This document shows positions 28,461 through 38,047 of a stretch of 64,000 nt of DNA, piece by piece (position 1 is the first letter of the stretch; each line of letters starts with the position of its first letter). Source of the DNA: Variovorax sp. E3 (GTDB taxonomy: Bacteria; Pseudomonadota; Gammaproteobacteria; Burkholderiales; Burkholderiaceae_C). The notes under the pieces are model-generated. The model was not told where the DNA came from, did no database searches, and worked only from the letters and a program-made list of their open reading frames with translations. The stretch spans positions 1 to 64,000 of the forward strand of contig NZ_MOWM01000007.1 of NCBI RefSeq assembly GCF_016082275.1, written 5' to 3'. The translations under genes and the position numbers were made by a program.

Positions 28461-29173
28461 ATGAACTCGAACCCCGGACGAAACGTGCACTTTTCTTCGT
28501 TGTCGACCCCCGCGCGTCGCACTTTCCTGGCGCTGTCCTGCGCCGCCATCGGCCTGTTGCAAGTCGGCTGCGCGAGCACGCCCGAGGGCGAGCCCGTCCA
28601 CGGCAAGGACCGGCTGCTGAGCTTCGTGGCCGCCAAGGACGGCCGCAAGGTCGCCATCGCCGGCGAGAACTACCACTACGTGTTCGATGGCGACCCGTCG
28701 GTGGCGGCGCTGCTGCGCTGGGACGGCCGCACCAAGGTCACGCCGGCGCTGATCGGCGAGTTCAAGATCGCGCGCAACCAGAGCTTCGAAGGCCAGTACG
28801 TGCTGATGGCGTTCGACGCCGACCTCACGCCCGAAGACCGCACCTTCCTCATCCAGACCGGCTTCGCGAAGGCCGACGCAAGTACGGCGACCGCACCGGC
28901 CCGGCGCTGCGCTACTTCGGCACCGTGTACGGCAAGCGCTACGAGGCCGCGCCGCTGAAGTCGGCCGACAAGGTCGACTTCTCCAAGCGCTACTACCTGA
29001 ACTACGTCGAGCAGGAAACGCTCAGCGGCGCCTTCACCAAGGCCGCGCCCACGCCGCTGATCTACGCCGACGACGGCTCGATGCTGCTGGCCGGCGTGCC
29101 CGTGCGCGTGGTGCAGGGCGGTACGGACTACAGCTGCCGTGCCCGTCTCATGGGCATGTGCTTCTACCGGTAG
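28461..29173 (+). CDS. Putative lipoprotein, unknown function (one frame break)
   Basis: About 237 residues if a base missing near 28878 is restored. N-terminus RRTFLALSCAAIGLLQVGC with a lipobox Cys near residue 38. Body motifs such as NYHYVFDGDPSVAALLRW and YYLNYVEQETLSGAF are not ones I can assign to a named family. Before the break the frame reads FLIQTGFAKAD, after it KYGDRTGPALRYFGTVYG. One G in gacgcaag joins them. It has its own likely promoter region and a GC-rich hairpin after the stop. Confidence 0.7.
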
Positions 29174-29186
29174 CAGGGGCCGCTGA

Positions 29187-29213
29187 CCGGCCCGCGACAG
29201 CGCGCGGGCCCGG
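29187..29213 (+). terminator. Possible GC-rich hairpin terminator
   Basis: ccggcccgcg and cgcgggcccgg can pair across a short loop just after the lipoprotein stop. There is no strong run of T afterwards (cctttgct), so it may be only a structural stop or no terminator at all. Confidence 0.3.
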
Positions 29214-29261
29214 CCTTTGCTATGGTCGAGGGTTGCCTTTTCGCGTTGAACGCTTTCCCCG

Positions 29262-30179
29262 ATGACCACCGATTCCGCCACCGCCGCCCATCTCGTCAAC
29301 GAACTCGTCTCGCTCATGCAGCTGGAGCCCCTGGGCGGCGACCGCTTCCTGGCGCAGAGCGAGGACATCGGCACGCCCGCCGTCTTCGGCGGCCAGGTGC
29401 TGGGCCAGTCGCTCATGGCGGCCAGCCTCACGGTCGGCGCCGAGCGGCCCGTGCATTCGATGCATGCCTACTTCCTGCTGCCGGGCGAGCATGCGCCCAT
29501 CGAATACAGCGTCGACCGCGTGCGCGACGGCCGCAGCTTCACCACCCGCCACGTGGTGGCGCGCCAGCAGGAGCGCATCATCTTTGAAATGTCGGCCTCG
29601 TTCCAGACCGTGGACGAGGGCGTCGAGCACCAGTTCGACATGCCCGCGGTGGCCGGCCCCGACGGCCTGATCAGCGAGCTCGACCAGCGCATCGCCCTGG
29701 GCGACCGGCTGCCCGAGCCCTGGCGCTCCAAGGCCATCCAGCCGCACGGCATCGAGTACCGCCGCGTCGACCCCGAAGACCTGATGGCGCCGCTGCCGCG
29801 CCCGGCGGCCTCGCAAAGCGCCATCTGGATGCGCGCCATCGCGCCGCTGCCCGACGACCCGATGGTGCACCGCGCGCTGCTGGCCTACGCCTCCGACCAC
29901 GGCCTGCTGCGCGCCGCGATGCTGCCGCACGGCCTGAGCTTCATGAGCGGCCAGGTGCGCCCCGCCAGCCTCGACCACGCGATGTGGTTCCACCGCGATT
30001 TCCGCATGGACGACTGGCTGCTGTACGTGCTCGACTCGCCCAGCGCCGGCGGTGCGCGCGGCCTGTGCCGCGGCAGCCTCTATGCGCGCGATGGCCGCCT
30101 CGTGGCCTCGGCCGCCCAAGAGGGCATGCTGCGCATCCGCAAGCCGGGCGCGCCGCGCTCGCCGGCCGTGGCGTCGTAA
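29262..30179 (+). CDS. tesB: Acyl-CoA thioesterase II (TesB type)
   Basis: 305 residues, double-hotdog layout. The N-terminal half has FGGQVLGQSLMAASLTV and SMHAYFLLPG, and the C-terminal half has LLAYASDHGLL, SLDHAMWFHRDFRMDDWLLY and LYARDGRLVASAAQEG. The Asp in the YASDHGLL segment is the conserved catalytic acid. It hydrolyses medium- to long-chain acyl-CoA in the cytosol. The gene stands alone between the lipoprotein gene and a convergent GntR regulator. Confidence 0.93.
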   Translation: MTTDSATAAHLVNELVSLMQLEPLGGDRFLAQSEDIGTPAVFGGQVLGQSLMAASLTVGAERPVHSMHAYFLLPGEHAPIEYSVDRVRDGRSFTTRHVVARQQERIIFEMSASFQTVDEGVEHQFDMPAVAGPDGLISELDQRIALGDRLPEPWRSKAIQPHGIEYRRVDPEDLMAPLPRPAASQSAIWMRAIAPLPDDPMVHRALLAYASDHGLLRAAMLPHGLSFMSGQVRPASLDHAMWFHRDFRMDDWLLYVLDSPSAGGARGLCRGSLYARDGRLVASAAQEGMLRIRKPGAPRSPAVAS

Positions 30180-30195
30180 CCCCCGCTCGGGTCGG

Positions 30196-30911
30196 TCAGC
30201 CCGCCAGTTCGCCCAGGGGCGCGGCGGCCACCCCGTCGCGGCTGCGCTCGTCGAGCAGCCGCTGGTAGTTGTCGCGCAGCAAGATGCCGGCGTAGTACAC
30301 ATGCTCGCGCATCAGCTGCTCGGCGCGCGCCGCGTCGCCTGAAATCACGGCCTGCACGATGCGGTGGTGGTCGTCGTGCGAACGCAAGATCACGCCGTGG
30401 TCGTGCCACAGCATGATGCGGTCCGACGCGAACGGCACCGCCTGCGCCTGCGCGCCGAAGCGCACGATCCACTGGTTGCCCGCGCCGTGCATCAGCGCGT
30501 TGTGCAGCCGCACGTTCATCTGCTGGTAGGGCGCGAGTCTTCGACCAGCAACTGCCCCTTCGCCAGTATTTCGTCGCCTTCGCGCAGGCACGCGTGCAGC
30601 AGCGCGGCGGTCGGCTCGTCCACGCCCAGCGCCGCGAAGCGCCGGCACGCCAGGCCCTCGAGCACCGAGCGCACTTCGTAGGCCGCCAGGATGTCCTCGA
30701 GCGCGAACGAACGCACCAGGTAGCCCTTCTTGGGCTGGTGGTCGATCAGCCCTTCCATGGCCAGCGCGGCCAGCGCCGCGCGCACCGGCGTGCGCGACAC
30801 CTTGAGCGTTTCGGCCACCGGCACTTCCTCCACGCGCATGCCCGGCGTGAGGCGGCCGTGAAGGATCCACGCGCGCAGCGTCTCTGTGACTTGTTGGGAG
30901 AGTGTGTCCAT
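30196..30911 (-). CDS. GntR family regulator, FCD type (one frame break)
   Basis: About 238 residues if a base missing near 30530 is restored. N-terminal winged helix: LSQQVTETLRAWILHGRLTPG with VAETLKVSRTPVRAALAALA. C-terminal all-helical FCD ligand domain: FALEDILAAYEVRSVLEGLA and, after the break, MNVRLHNALMHGAGN and HHRIVQAVISGDAARAEQLM with metal-type His residues. The frame reads LLVEDSRP before the break. It is divergent from the SDR/Liv importer/flavoprotein cluster, with two similar operator-like sequences in the gap, so it is its likely repressor. Confidence 0.88.
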
Positions 30912-30916
30912 GTCAG

Positions 30917-30997
30917 GTATACATGATGCCAGTGAAAGTCAGAAATATGGCGTGATATCAGGGTAAACGAGGACTGCAAAAAGTATTCATGTATACA
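30917..30997. promoter_or_regulatory. Two gtatac-centred operator candidates for the GntR regulator
   Basis: gtatacat at 30917-30924 lies 5 bases upstream of the regulator's start codon, and tgtataca (a perfect palindrome) is at 30990-30997, about 60 bases before the SDR start. GntR/FadR-type proteins commonly bind short palindromes of this kind. The pair in one divergent gap suggests binding at both promoters. Confidence 0.55.
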
Positions 30998-31057
30998 CAA
31001 TGCGGCCCTCAATCAACTTTCACGCCGCACCGAAGCGGCCCGGAGACCTTGCAGCCC

Positions 31058-31837
31058 ATGGCGGAACATCATGCACAACCTCACGGCCGCCTGGCCCTCG
31101 TGACCGGCGGCGGCCGGGGCATCGGCGAGGCCGTGTGCCGGCGCCTGGCGGCCAGCGGCTATCGCGTCGTGGTGGCCGACATCGACGGCGACAACGCGCG
31201 CAACGTGGCGCAGTCGCTGGGCGAGGGCCATCACTTCCGCCAGTTCGACGTGAGCCAGGAGGCCGCCGTCGAGGCCGCGTTCGACGACATCGAAGCCAGC
31301 ATCGGCCCGGTCGCCGCGCTGGTCTGCGTGGCCGGCATCCTGCTGATGCCGGGCGGCGAGCGCTCGCTCATCAAGGACACCTCGCTCGACGACTGGGAGC
31401 GCACCTTCGCCGTCAACGCGCGCAGCGTGTTCCTGTGCGGTCGCGCCTACCTGCGCCGCCGCGAGGCCGCACCCGTGGCGCACGGGCGCATCGTCACCTT
31501 CGGCTCGGTGGCGGCGCAGCTGGGCGGCTACCGCTCCAGCGCCACCTACATCGGCGCCAAGTCGGCGGTGCTCGGCCTGACCAAGGCCATGGCGCGCGAG
31601 TCGGCGCACATGGGCATCACCGTCAATTCGGTGGCCCCCGGCCTCATCGACACCGACATGCTGCGCGGCACCGTGCAGAGCAGCGGCGCGCTCACGGCCG
31701 CGGCCGCCAACATTCCGCTCGGGCGCATCGGCACGGTGGACGACGTGGCCGGCGCGGTCGACTACCTGGCCTCGGAGCAGGCGGCGTACATCACGGGCAA
31801 CGTGATCGACGTCAACGGCGGCTACCGCATGCAGTGA
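31058..31837 (+). CDS. Short-chain dehydrogenase/reductase, first gene of the GntR cluster
   Basis: 259 residues. Rossmann motif LVTGGGRGIGEAVCRRLA, acidic DID after beta-2 (NAD preferring), catalytic residues in FGSVAAQLGGYRSSATYIGAKSAV with Ser and the YxxxK pair (YIGAK). The end DYLASEQAAYITGNVIDVNGGYRMQ is the usual SDR C-terminus. I chose the ATG at 31058 because the residues before it do not fit the family. The next gene, a periplasmic binding protein, starts 47 bases later. Confidence 0.9.
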   Translation: MAEHHAQPHGRLALVTGGGRGIGEAVCRRLAASGYRVVVADIDGDNARNVAQSLGEGHHFRQFDVSQEAAVEAAFDDIEASIGPVAALVCVAGILLMPGGERSLIKDTSLDDWERTFAVNARSVFLCGRAYLRRREAAPVAHGRIVTFGSVAAQLGGYRSSATYIGAKSAVLGLTKAMARESAHMGITVNSVAPGLIDTDMLRGTVQSSGALTAAAANIPLGRIGTVDDVAGAVDYLASEQAAYITGNVIDVNGGYRMQ

Positions 31838-31884
31838 CCCGGCTGCGCAGGTCTTTCACCCTTTCATTCCAACGGAGACAGCTC

Positions 31885-33102
31885 ATGAAAAAGAACTTCC
31901 TGATTTCTGCCCTGGCACTGGGCGCCGCGCTTTGCGCCACGGCCCCCGCGGCGTTCGCGCAGGCCGAGCCCGGCCTGACCGACAAGACCATCAAGATAGG
32001 CATGTTCTCGCCGATGTCGGGCGCGTCGATGAACTACGGCTTCGACGTCATCAACGCCGCGAAGATGTACTACGACAAGGTCAACAAGGAAGGCGGCGTG
32101 AACGGCCGCAAGATCGAGCTGGTGGTGGAAGACGACCGCTGCAACGCCAACGACCTGCTGGCCGCGGTGAAGAAGCTCACCGAGCAGGACCAGGTGTTCA
32201 TGCTCAACGGCGGCTCGTGCTCGGCGGCCGTGGTCGGCGCGCGCGAATACGTCGAGCGCGCCAAGATCCCGCTGGTCATGCTCAACGCCTCGGGCGACGG
32301 CGCGCTGTACCCGCCGTCCAAGTACATCTACGGCGCGTTCTCCATCTCGCAGCACGCCGTGGGCGGCTCGATGGTGCAGTTCGCGAGCGAGCAGCTCAAG
32401 GCCAGGAAGATCGGCTACATCAACCACGACGACGCCTACGGCGGCTGGAACCTCGAGGCCGCCCAGGTGCAGGCCAAGACGCTGGGCGGCGTCGAGCTGC
32501 AGGTGCAGTCGGTCAACCCGAACATCACCGACGTCACGGCGCCCATGCTCAAGATCAAGGCCGCCAACCCCGACGTGCTGCTGCTCACCACCTACGCACG
32601 CCCCGTGAGCCTGATCGTCAAGCGCGCCTTCGAGCTGGGCTTCAACAAGCCCATCGTGCTGGCCGTGAACTCGACCGCCGACCTCAAGCAGCTGGTGGAG
32701 AACGTCGGCAACAAGGACGCCTTCAAGAACGTCTACATCCAGGAAGTGCTGGCCGACGTGCCCGGCGGCCCCAAGCTGAAGTGGGTGTACGACATGTACA
32801 AGGCCGCCTACCCCGAGCTGGCCGCCAAGCCCGGCTACCCGCAGGCGTACATGCCCTACGGCATTCCCTCGGCCATGGCCGTGGTCAATGCGCTGAAGGC
32901 GGCCGGCCCGAACCCCACGCGCGAGAAGGTGCTCACGGCGCTGTCGACCCTGAAGTTCGACTCCGGCGTGATGGCCGGCCCGATCGAGTTCGGCCCCGAC
33001 GACCGCGCCGCGCAGGAGTCGGCCATCTACATCAAGTTCGACGGCAGCAACATGGCCCTGGTGCCCGGCAGCTACAAGAGCGTGTGGAAGTACAAGCCCT
33101 GA
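31885..33102 (+). CDS. Liv-type ABC importer, substrate-binding protein
   Basis: 405 residues. Signal peptide MKKNFLISALALGAALCATAPAAFAQA, then IKIGMFSPMSGASMNYGFDV and VVEDDRCNANDLLAAVKKL, typical of the branched-chain amino-acid (HAAT) receptor family. Related receptors in catabolic clusters bind aromatic, alicyclic or amide compounds. Ligand identity is not readable from sequence. It is in one transcript with both permeases and both ATPases. Confidence 0.92.
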   Translation: MKKNFLISALALGAALCATAPAAFAQAEPGLTDKTIKIGMFSPMSGASMNYGFDVINAAKMYYDKVNKEGGVNGRKIELVVEDDRCNANDLLAAVKKLTEQDQVFMLNGGSCSAAVVGAREYVERAKIPLVMLNASGDGALYPPSKYIYGAFSISQHAVGGSMVQFASEQLKARKIGYINHDDAYGGWNLEAAQVQAKTLGGVELQVQSVNPNITDVTAPMLKIKAANPDVLLLTTYARPVSLIVKRAFELGFNKPIVLAVNSTADLKQLVENVGNKDAFKNVYIQEVLADVPGGPKLKWVYDMYKAAYPELAAKPGYPQAYMPYGIPSAMAVVNALKAAGPNPTREKVLTALSTLKFDSGVMAGPIEFGPDDRAAQESAIYIKFDGSNMALVPGSYKSVWKYKP

Positions 33103-33118
33103 GGGCGGCGGGCAATTC

Positions 33119-34021
33119 ATGAGCCTCTCCGACATCTGGCTTTTCGTTCAGCAGGGCGTGCTGTCCGGCATCGTCACGGGCAGCGTGTACGCGCTGCTCG
33201 CGGTGGCGATCGTCATGGTCTTCAAGACCACCGACGTGCCGAACTTCTCGCAAGGCGAAATCTTCATGGCCGGCGGTTATGCCGCGCTCTTTCCGCTGGT
33301 GGTGTGGGGCTGGCCCTACTGGGCCGCCGTGCTCGCGAGCATCGTGGTCACCGCCTTGCTCGCCGCCGCCTTCCAGCGCGTGGTGATGCAGCGCGTGACC
33401 GCCTCGCGCGGCGTGGGCGTGCAGCTGGTCATCGCCACGCTGGGCTTTGCGTACCTGCTCAAGGGCCTGGTGCGCAAGACCGGCCTGGGCGACACGCCGC
33501 GCTCGCTGCCCTCGCTGGTGCCGCAGGACCCCATCATGATCGGGCAGGCCTCGCTCACGCTGCTCGACCTGGCCATCTTCGGCTCGGCCGTGGTGGTGAT
33601 GGTGCTGCTGTACCTGATGTTCACGCGCACCCGCACCGGCCAGGCCATGCGCGCGGTGGGCATGAACCCGCGCGGCGCGCAGATCGTGGGCGTGAAGCTG
33701 GGCAGCATCCGCATGAAGATCTGGGCGCTCACGGGCGTCATCTCGGCCATCTCGGCGCTGCTCATCACGCCCAAGATCCTCATCACGCCCGACATCGGCC
33801 ACATCGCGATCCTGGCCTACGCGGCCGCCATCGTGGGCGGCTTCACCAGCCTGCCGGGCGCGGTGGTCGGCGGCTTCATCATCGGCATCGTCGAGAACCT
33901 GGTGGGGCTTTTCATTTCGTCCAATGCCATCGTGGTGGCGCCCTTCGTGGCGATCATGGTGGTGCTGCTGGTGCGTCCGCAAGGGCTGCTGGGCGGCAAG
34001 CCTCAGGTGAAGAAGGTATGA
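33119..34021 (+). CDS. Liv-type ABC importer, permease 1
   Basis: 300 residues with about 8 hydrophobic helices. The early FKTTDVPNFSQGEIFMAGGY and the later AAAIVGGFTSLPGAVVGGFIIGIVENL are the LivH marks. Start at 33119, 16 bases after the receptor gene. Stop overlaps the next ATG (ATGA), so the two permeases are translationally coupled. Confidence 0.92.
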   Translation: MSLSDIWLFVQQGVLSGIVTGSVYALLAVAIVMVFKTTDVPNFSQGEIFMAGGYAALFPLVVWGWPYWAAVLASIVVTALLAAAFQRVVMQRVTASRGVGVQLVIATLGFAYLLKGLVRKTGLGDTPRSLPSLVPQDPIMIGQASLTLLDLAIFGSAVVVMVLLYLMFTRTRTGQAMRAVGMNPRGAQIVGVKLGSIRMKIWALTGVISAISALLITPKILITPDIGHIAILAYAAAIVGGFTSLPGAVVGGFIIGIVENLVGLFISSNAIVVAPFVAIMVVLLVRPQGLLGGKPQVKKV

Positions 34022-35019
34022 GCGCGTCGTCGTCGTCAGTTTCCTCCCCGTGGTGGGACCGTGCGGTGCTGCTCGGCATGGCCGTGGTGCTCGCGGTGCT
34101 GCCCTTCACCACCAGCGGCTACGTGCTGTACGTGGTCAACCTGCTGATGGTGTTCTCGGTGCTCGCGCTGGGCATGCACCTGGTCATCGGCGAGACGGGG
34201 CAGTTCGCGCTCTCGCACGCGGCCTTCTTCGGCATCGGCATCTATACGGCCGGCCTCATCAACAACCAGTGGCAGCCGCCGTTCTTCGTGTCCATCCTCG
34301 CGGGCGCGGTGCTGTCGGCCGCGCTGGGCTGGGTCATCGGCCTGCTGGCGCTGCGCATGCGCGACATCTACCTGGCGCTGGCCACCTTCGCCTTCGGCGA
34401 GGCGATGCAGTGGGTGTTCCTGAACTGGGAATCCGTCACCAACGGCTCCAACGGCTTGCAGATGAAGCCGGCCTCGCTCGGCGGCTACCAGCTGCTCAAC
34501 GACCTGCAGGCCTACCCCTTCGTGGTGGCCATCGCGGCGCTGATGCTGTGGCTCACGCTGGCGCTGTCGCGCTCGCGGCTGGGCTCGTCGTTTCGCGCGG
34601 TGCGCGAGAGCGACGTGGCCGCGGTGGCCATGGGCGTGAACACGCGCGCGGTGAAGGTCACGGCCTTCGTGCTGTCGGCGGCCTTCGCGGGCGTGGCGGG
34701 CGGCATGTACACGCTGTTCACCTCGTTCATCCACCCCGAGAGCCTGGGCTTCCAGACCACCATCCTGATCCTCACGATGGTGGTGGTGGGCGGCCTGGGT
34801 TCGGTGCGCGGCGCGGTGGCGGGCGCCATCGTGTTCGGCCTGGCGTCGGAGCTGCTGCGCCAGGCCCCGTCGTACCAGGAAATCATCTACGGCGGCATCC
34901 TCATGCTCTTCATGATGTTCCTGCCCAAGGGCATGGCCTCGTTGTTCGCGTCGCGCCGCAAGGCACAGCGCGCAAGCCCGGTGAACGTGTCGCCGAACGC
35001 ATCGGAGAAGCACGCATGA
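34018..35019 (+). CDS. Liv-type ABC importer, permease 2
   Basis: 333 residues. Helical protein with the LivM marks LALGMHLVIGETGQFALSHAAFFGIGIY and VVVGGLGSVRGAVAGAIVFG. The Ser-rich N-terminus and the basic C-terminus face the cytosol. It overlaps the first permease by four bases and the first ATPase by four bases. Confidence 0.92.
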   Translation: MSASSSSVSSPWWDRAVLLGMAVVLAVLPFTTSGYVLYVVNLLMVFSVLALGMHLVIGETGQFALSHAAFFGIGIYTAGLINNQWQPPFFVSILAGAVLSAALGWVIGLLALRMRDIYLALATFAFGEAMQWVFLNWESVTNGSNGLQMKPASLGGYQLLNDLQAYPFVVAIAALMLWLTLALSRSRLGSSFRAVRESDVAAVAMGVNTRAVKVTAFVLSAAFAGVAGGMYTLFTSFIHPESLGFQTTILILTMVVVGGLGSVRGAVAGAIVFGLASELLRQAPSYQEIIYGGILMLFMMFLPKGMASLFASRRKAQRASPVNVSPNASEKHA

Positions 35020-35778
35020 GCGCGACCGCATTCCTCGACGTGCGCGACATCAGCGTGGTGTTCGGCGGCCTCAAGGCGGTGAACGGCCTGTCGTTCCAGG
35101 TGGAGCAGGGCCGCATCCACGCGCTGATCGGGCCGAACGGCGCGGGCAAGTCGACCACCTTCAACTGCATCTCGCGTTTCTACACACCGAGCAGCGGCAG
35201 CGTCACCTTCCAGGGCCAGGAGCTCACGCGCGTGTCGCCGCACCGCATGGCTTCGCTGGGCATTGCGCGCACCTTCCAGAACCTGGAGCTGTTCGCCGAA
35301 CTGTCGGTGCTGGAGAACGTGCTGCTCGGCACCCACGCGCGCGGCGCCCACACGCTGGGCCGCCTGCTGCGCCGCCCCGACCGCGAGACCGAAGACTTCG
35401 CCATGCACCTGCTGGAGCGCGTCGGCCTGGCCGACGAGCGCCACCAGCCCGCGCGCGACCTCGACTTCGGCCGCCAGAAGCTGCTGGAGCTGGCGCGCGC
35501 GCTGGCCATCAGGCCCAAGCTGCTGCTGCTCGACGAGCCCGCGGCCGGCCTGCGCAACCGCGAGATCGAAAGCCTCGACCGCCTGCTGAAAGAGCTGGTG
35601 GCGCGCGACGGCATCACCGTGCTGCTGGTGGAGCACGTGATGCAGCTGGTGATGTCGATCTCGGACCGCATCACCGTCATGGCCTTCGGCGAGAAGATCG
35701 CCGAGGGCACGCCTTCGGAAATCGGCAGCAATGCGCGCGTGATCGAGGCCTATCTGGGCAAGGGAAAAGGAGCCGCGC

Positions 35779-35789
<11 letters not shown>
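35016..35789 (+). CDS. Liv-type ABC importer, ATPase 1
   Basis: 257 residues. Walker A GPNGAGKST, Q-loop in ARTFQN, signature region LDFGRQKLLELARAL (the family's usual LSxGQQ here reads DFGRQ), Walker B LLLLDEPAAGL, H-loop LVEHVM. Located between permease 2 and ATPase 2 with overlaps on both sides. The altered signature is within the range seen in LivG proteins. Confidence 0.92.
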
Positions 35790-36501
<712 letters not shown>

Positions 36502-36529
36502 CGCGCCGCTTCATCCGAAGGAAAGTTCC

Positions 36530-37279
36530 ATGCTTCTGAAAGACAAACTCTCGCTCGTCACCGGCGCCGCGCGCGGCCTGGGCGAGGCCATCGCCCGGCG
36601 CATGGCCGCCGAAGGCGCGCACGTGCTGGTGGTGGACCGCGACCTCGAGGTGGCCGAGCAGGTGGCCGCATCGATCCGCGCGGCGGGCGGCCGTGCCGAC
36701 GCCGAAAGCGTCGACGTGAGCGACGCGGCCGCGGTCGATGCGCTGGCGGTGCGCGTTGCGGCGTCGCACGGCGACATCGACGTGCTGGTCAACAACGCGG
36801 GCATTTCCGCGCGCTCGAAGTTCGACGAGCCCGGCGCGCGCGAAGCCTGGGACCGCGTGATGTCGGTCAACCTGCAGGGCGTGTTCAACGTCACGCAGGC
36901 CTTCGTGCCGGCGCTCAAGCGCACGCAGGGGAACATCGTGAACCTGTCGTCCATCGTGGCCTTCGGCGCGGGCATTTCGTCGGCCGGCTACGTGGTGGCC
37001 AAGGGCGGCGTGCGCTCGCTCACGCAGGTGCTGGCGCGCGACCTCGCGCCCTTCAACGTGCGCGTGAACGCGGTCGCGCCCGGCCTCATGGTCACCGACA
37101 TGACCGCCGGCCAGCGCGAGACCGAGCACGGCACCGACTGGTACATGAGCCGCGTGCCCATCAAGCGCCACGGCGAGGCCGACGAAATTGCCGGCCCGGT
37201 CGTCTTTCTCGCGTCCTCGATGGCCAGCTACGTCAACGGCGTGGTGCTGCCGGTCGACGGGGGCTACCTGGCGGTCTGA
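36530..37279 (+). CDS. Short-chain dehydrogenase/reductase 2 of the GntR cluster
   Basis: 249 residues. VTGAARGLGEAIARRMA, NNAGISARSK, catalytic Ser in NLSSIVAFGAGISSAGYVVAKGGV (YVVAK is the YxxxK). Ends PVDGGYLAV. Within the catabolic operon between the importer and a further SDR, so it probably oxidises or reduces a hydroxyl/keto pathway intermediate. Confidence 0.9.
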   Translation: MLLKDKLSLVTGAARGLGEAIARRMAAEGAHVLVVDRDLEVAEQVAASIRAAGGRADAESVDVSDAAAVDALAVRVAASHGDIDVLVNNAGISARSKFDEPGAREAWDRVMSVNLQGVFNVTQAFVPALKRTQGNIVNLSSIVAFGAGISSAGYVVAKGGVRSLTQVLARDLAPFNVRVNAVAPGLMVTDMTAGQRETEHGTDWYMSRVPIKRHGEADEIAGPVVFLASSMASYVNGVVLPVDGGYLAV

Positions 37280-37303
37280 CGGCCGCGCTTCAACGGAACA
37301 ATC

Positions 37304-38047
37304 ATGAACAACAGCAGTGAAGACAAGCCGCTCGTCCTCGTGACGGGGGGCGCCAGCGGCATGGGCCGCGCCATCGTCGAGCGCATGGCGCGCGACGGCT
37401 GGCGCGTGGTCATGGCCGACTACAACGGCGAGCTCGCCGCGCGCGAAACGCAGGTGCTGCGCGCCGCGGGCCTGGACGTCGAATGCCGCGCCATCGACCT
37501 CACCGACGAGCCCGCCGTGCGCGCGATGGTGCAGGCCCTGCCGCCGCTCACCGCGCTGGTCAACAACGCCGGCATCTTCGACGAGCGCGCGTTCCTCGAC
37601 GTGAGCTCGGCCGACTTTCGCCGCATGTACGAAGTGAACCTGCTGGCCGTGGCCACGCTCACGCAGGAGGCCGCGCGCAAGATGGCCGACGGCGCGCGCA
37701 TCGTCAACATCGCGTCGCGTGCGTACCTGGGCGCGAAGAACCACGCGCACTACGTGGCCTCGAAGGCCGCGCTGGTCGGCTACACGCGCGCCAGCGCCAT
37801 GGAGCTGGCCGCGCGCGGCATCATGGTGAACGCCATCGCGCCGGGGCTGATCGACACGCCGCTGCTGCGCGCGCTGTCGCCCGAGCGCCTGGCCGCGCAG
37901 CTCGCGCTGCAACCCACGGGCGCCGCGGGCAAGCCCGAGGACATCGCCAACGCGGTGGCCTTCTTCGCATCGCCCGCCACCTGCTTCGTGACCGGCCAGG
38001 TGCTGTTCGTCGACGGCGGGAAGTCGCTCGGAGGCTCGGGGTCCTGA
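37304..38047 (+). CDS. Short-chain dehydrogenase/reductase 3 of the GntR cluster
   Basis: 247 residues. VTGGASGMGRAIVERMA, NNAGIFDERAF, catalytic stretch NIASRAYLGAKNHAHYVASKAAL (Ser and YVASK). Ends QVLFVDGGKSLGGSGS. The stop overlaps the flavoprotein start (TGATG). Distinct in sequence from the preceding SDR, so they probably handle different steps. Confidence 0.9.
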   Translation: MNNSSEDKPLVLVTGGASGMGRAIVERMARDGWRVVMADYNGELAARETQVLRAAGLDVECRAIDLTDEPAVRAMVQALPPLTALVNNAGIFDERAFLDVSSADFRRMYEVNLLAVATLTQEAARKMADGARIVNIASRAYLGAKNHAHYVASKAALVGYTRASAMELAARGIMVNAIAPGLIDTPLLRALSPERLAAQLALQPTGAAGKPEDIANAVAFFASPATCFVTGQVLFVDGGKSLGGSGS

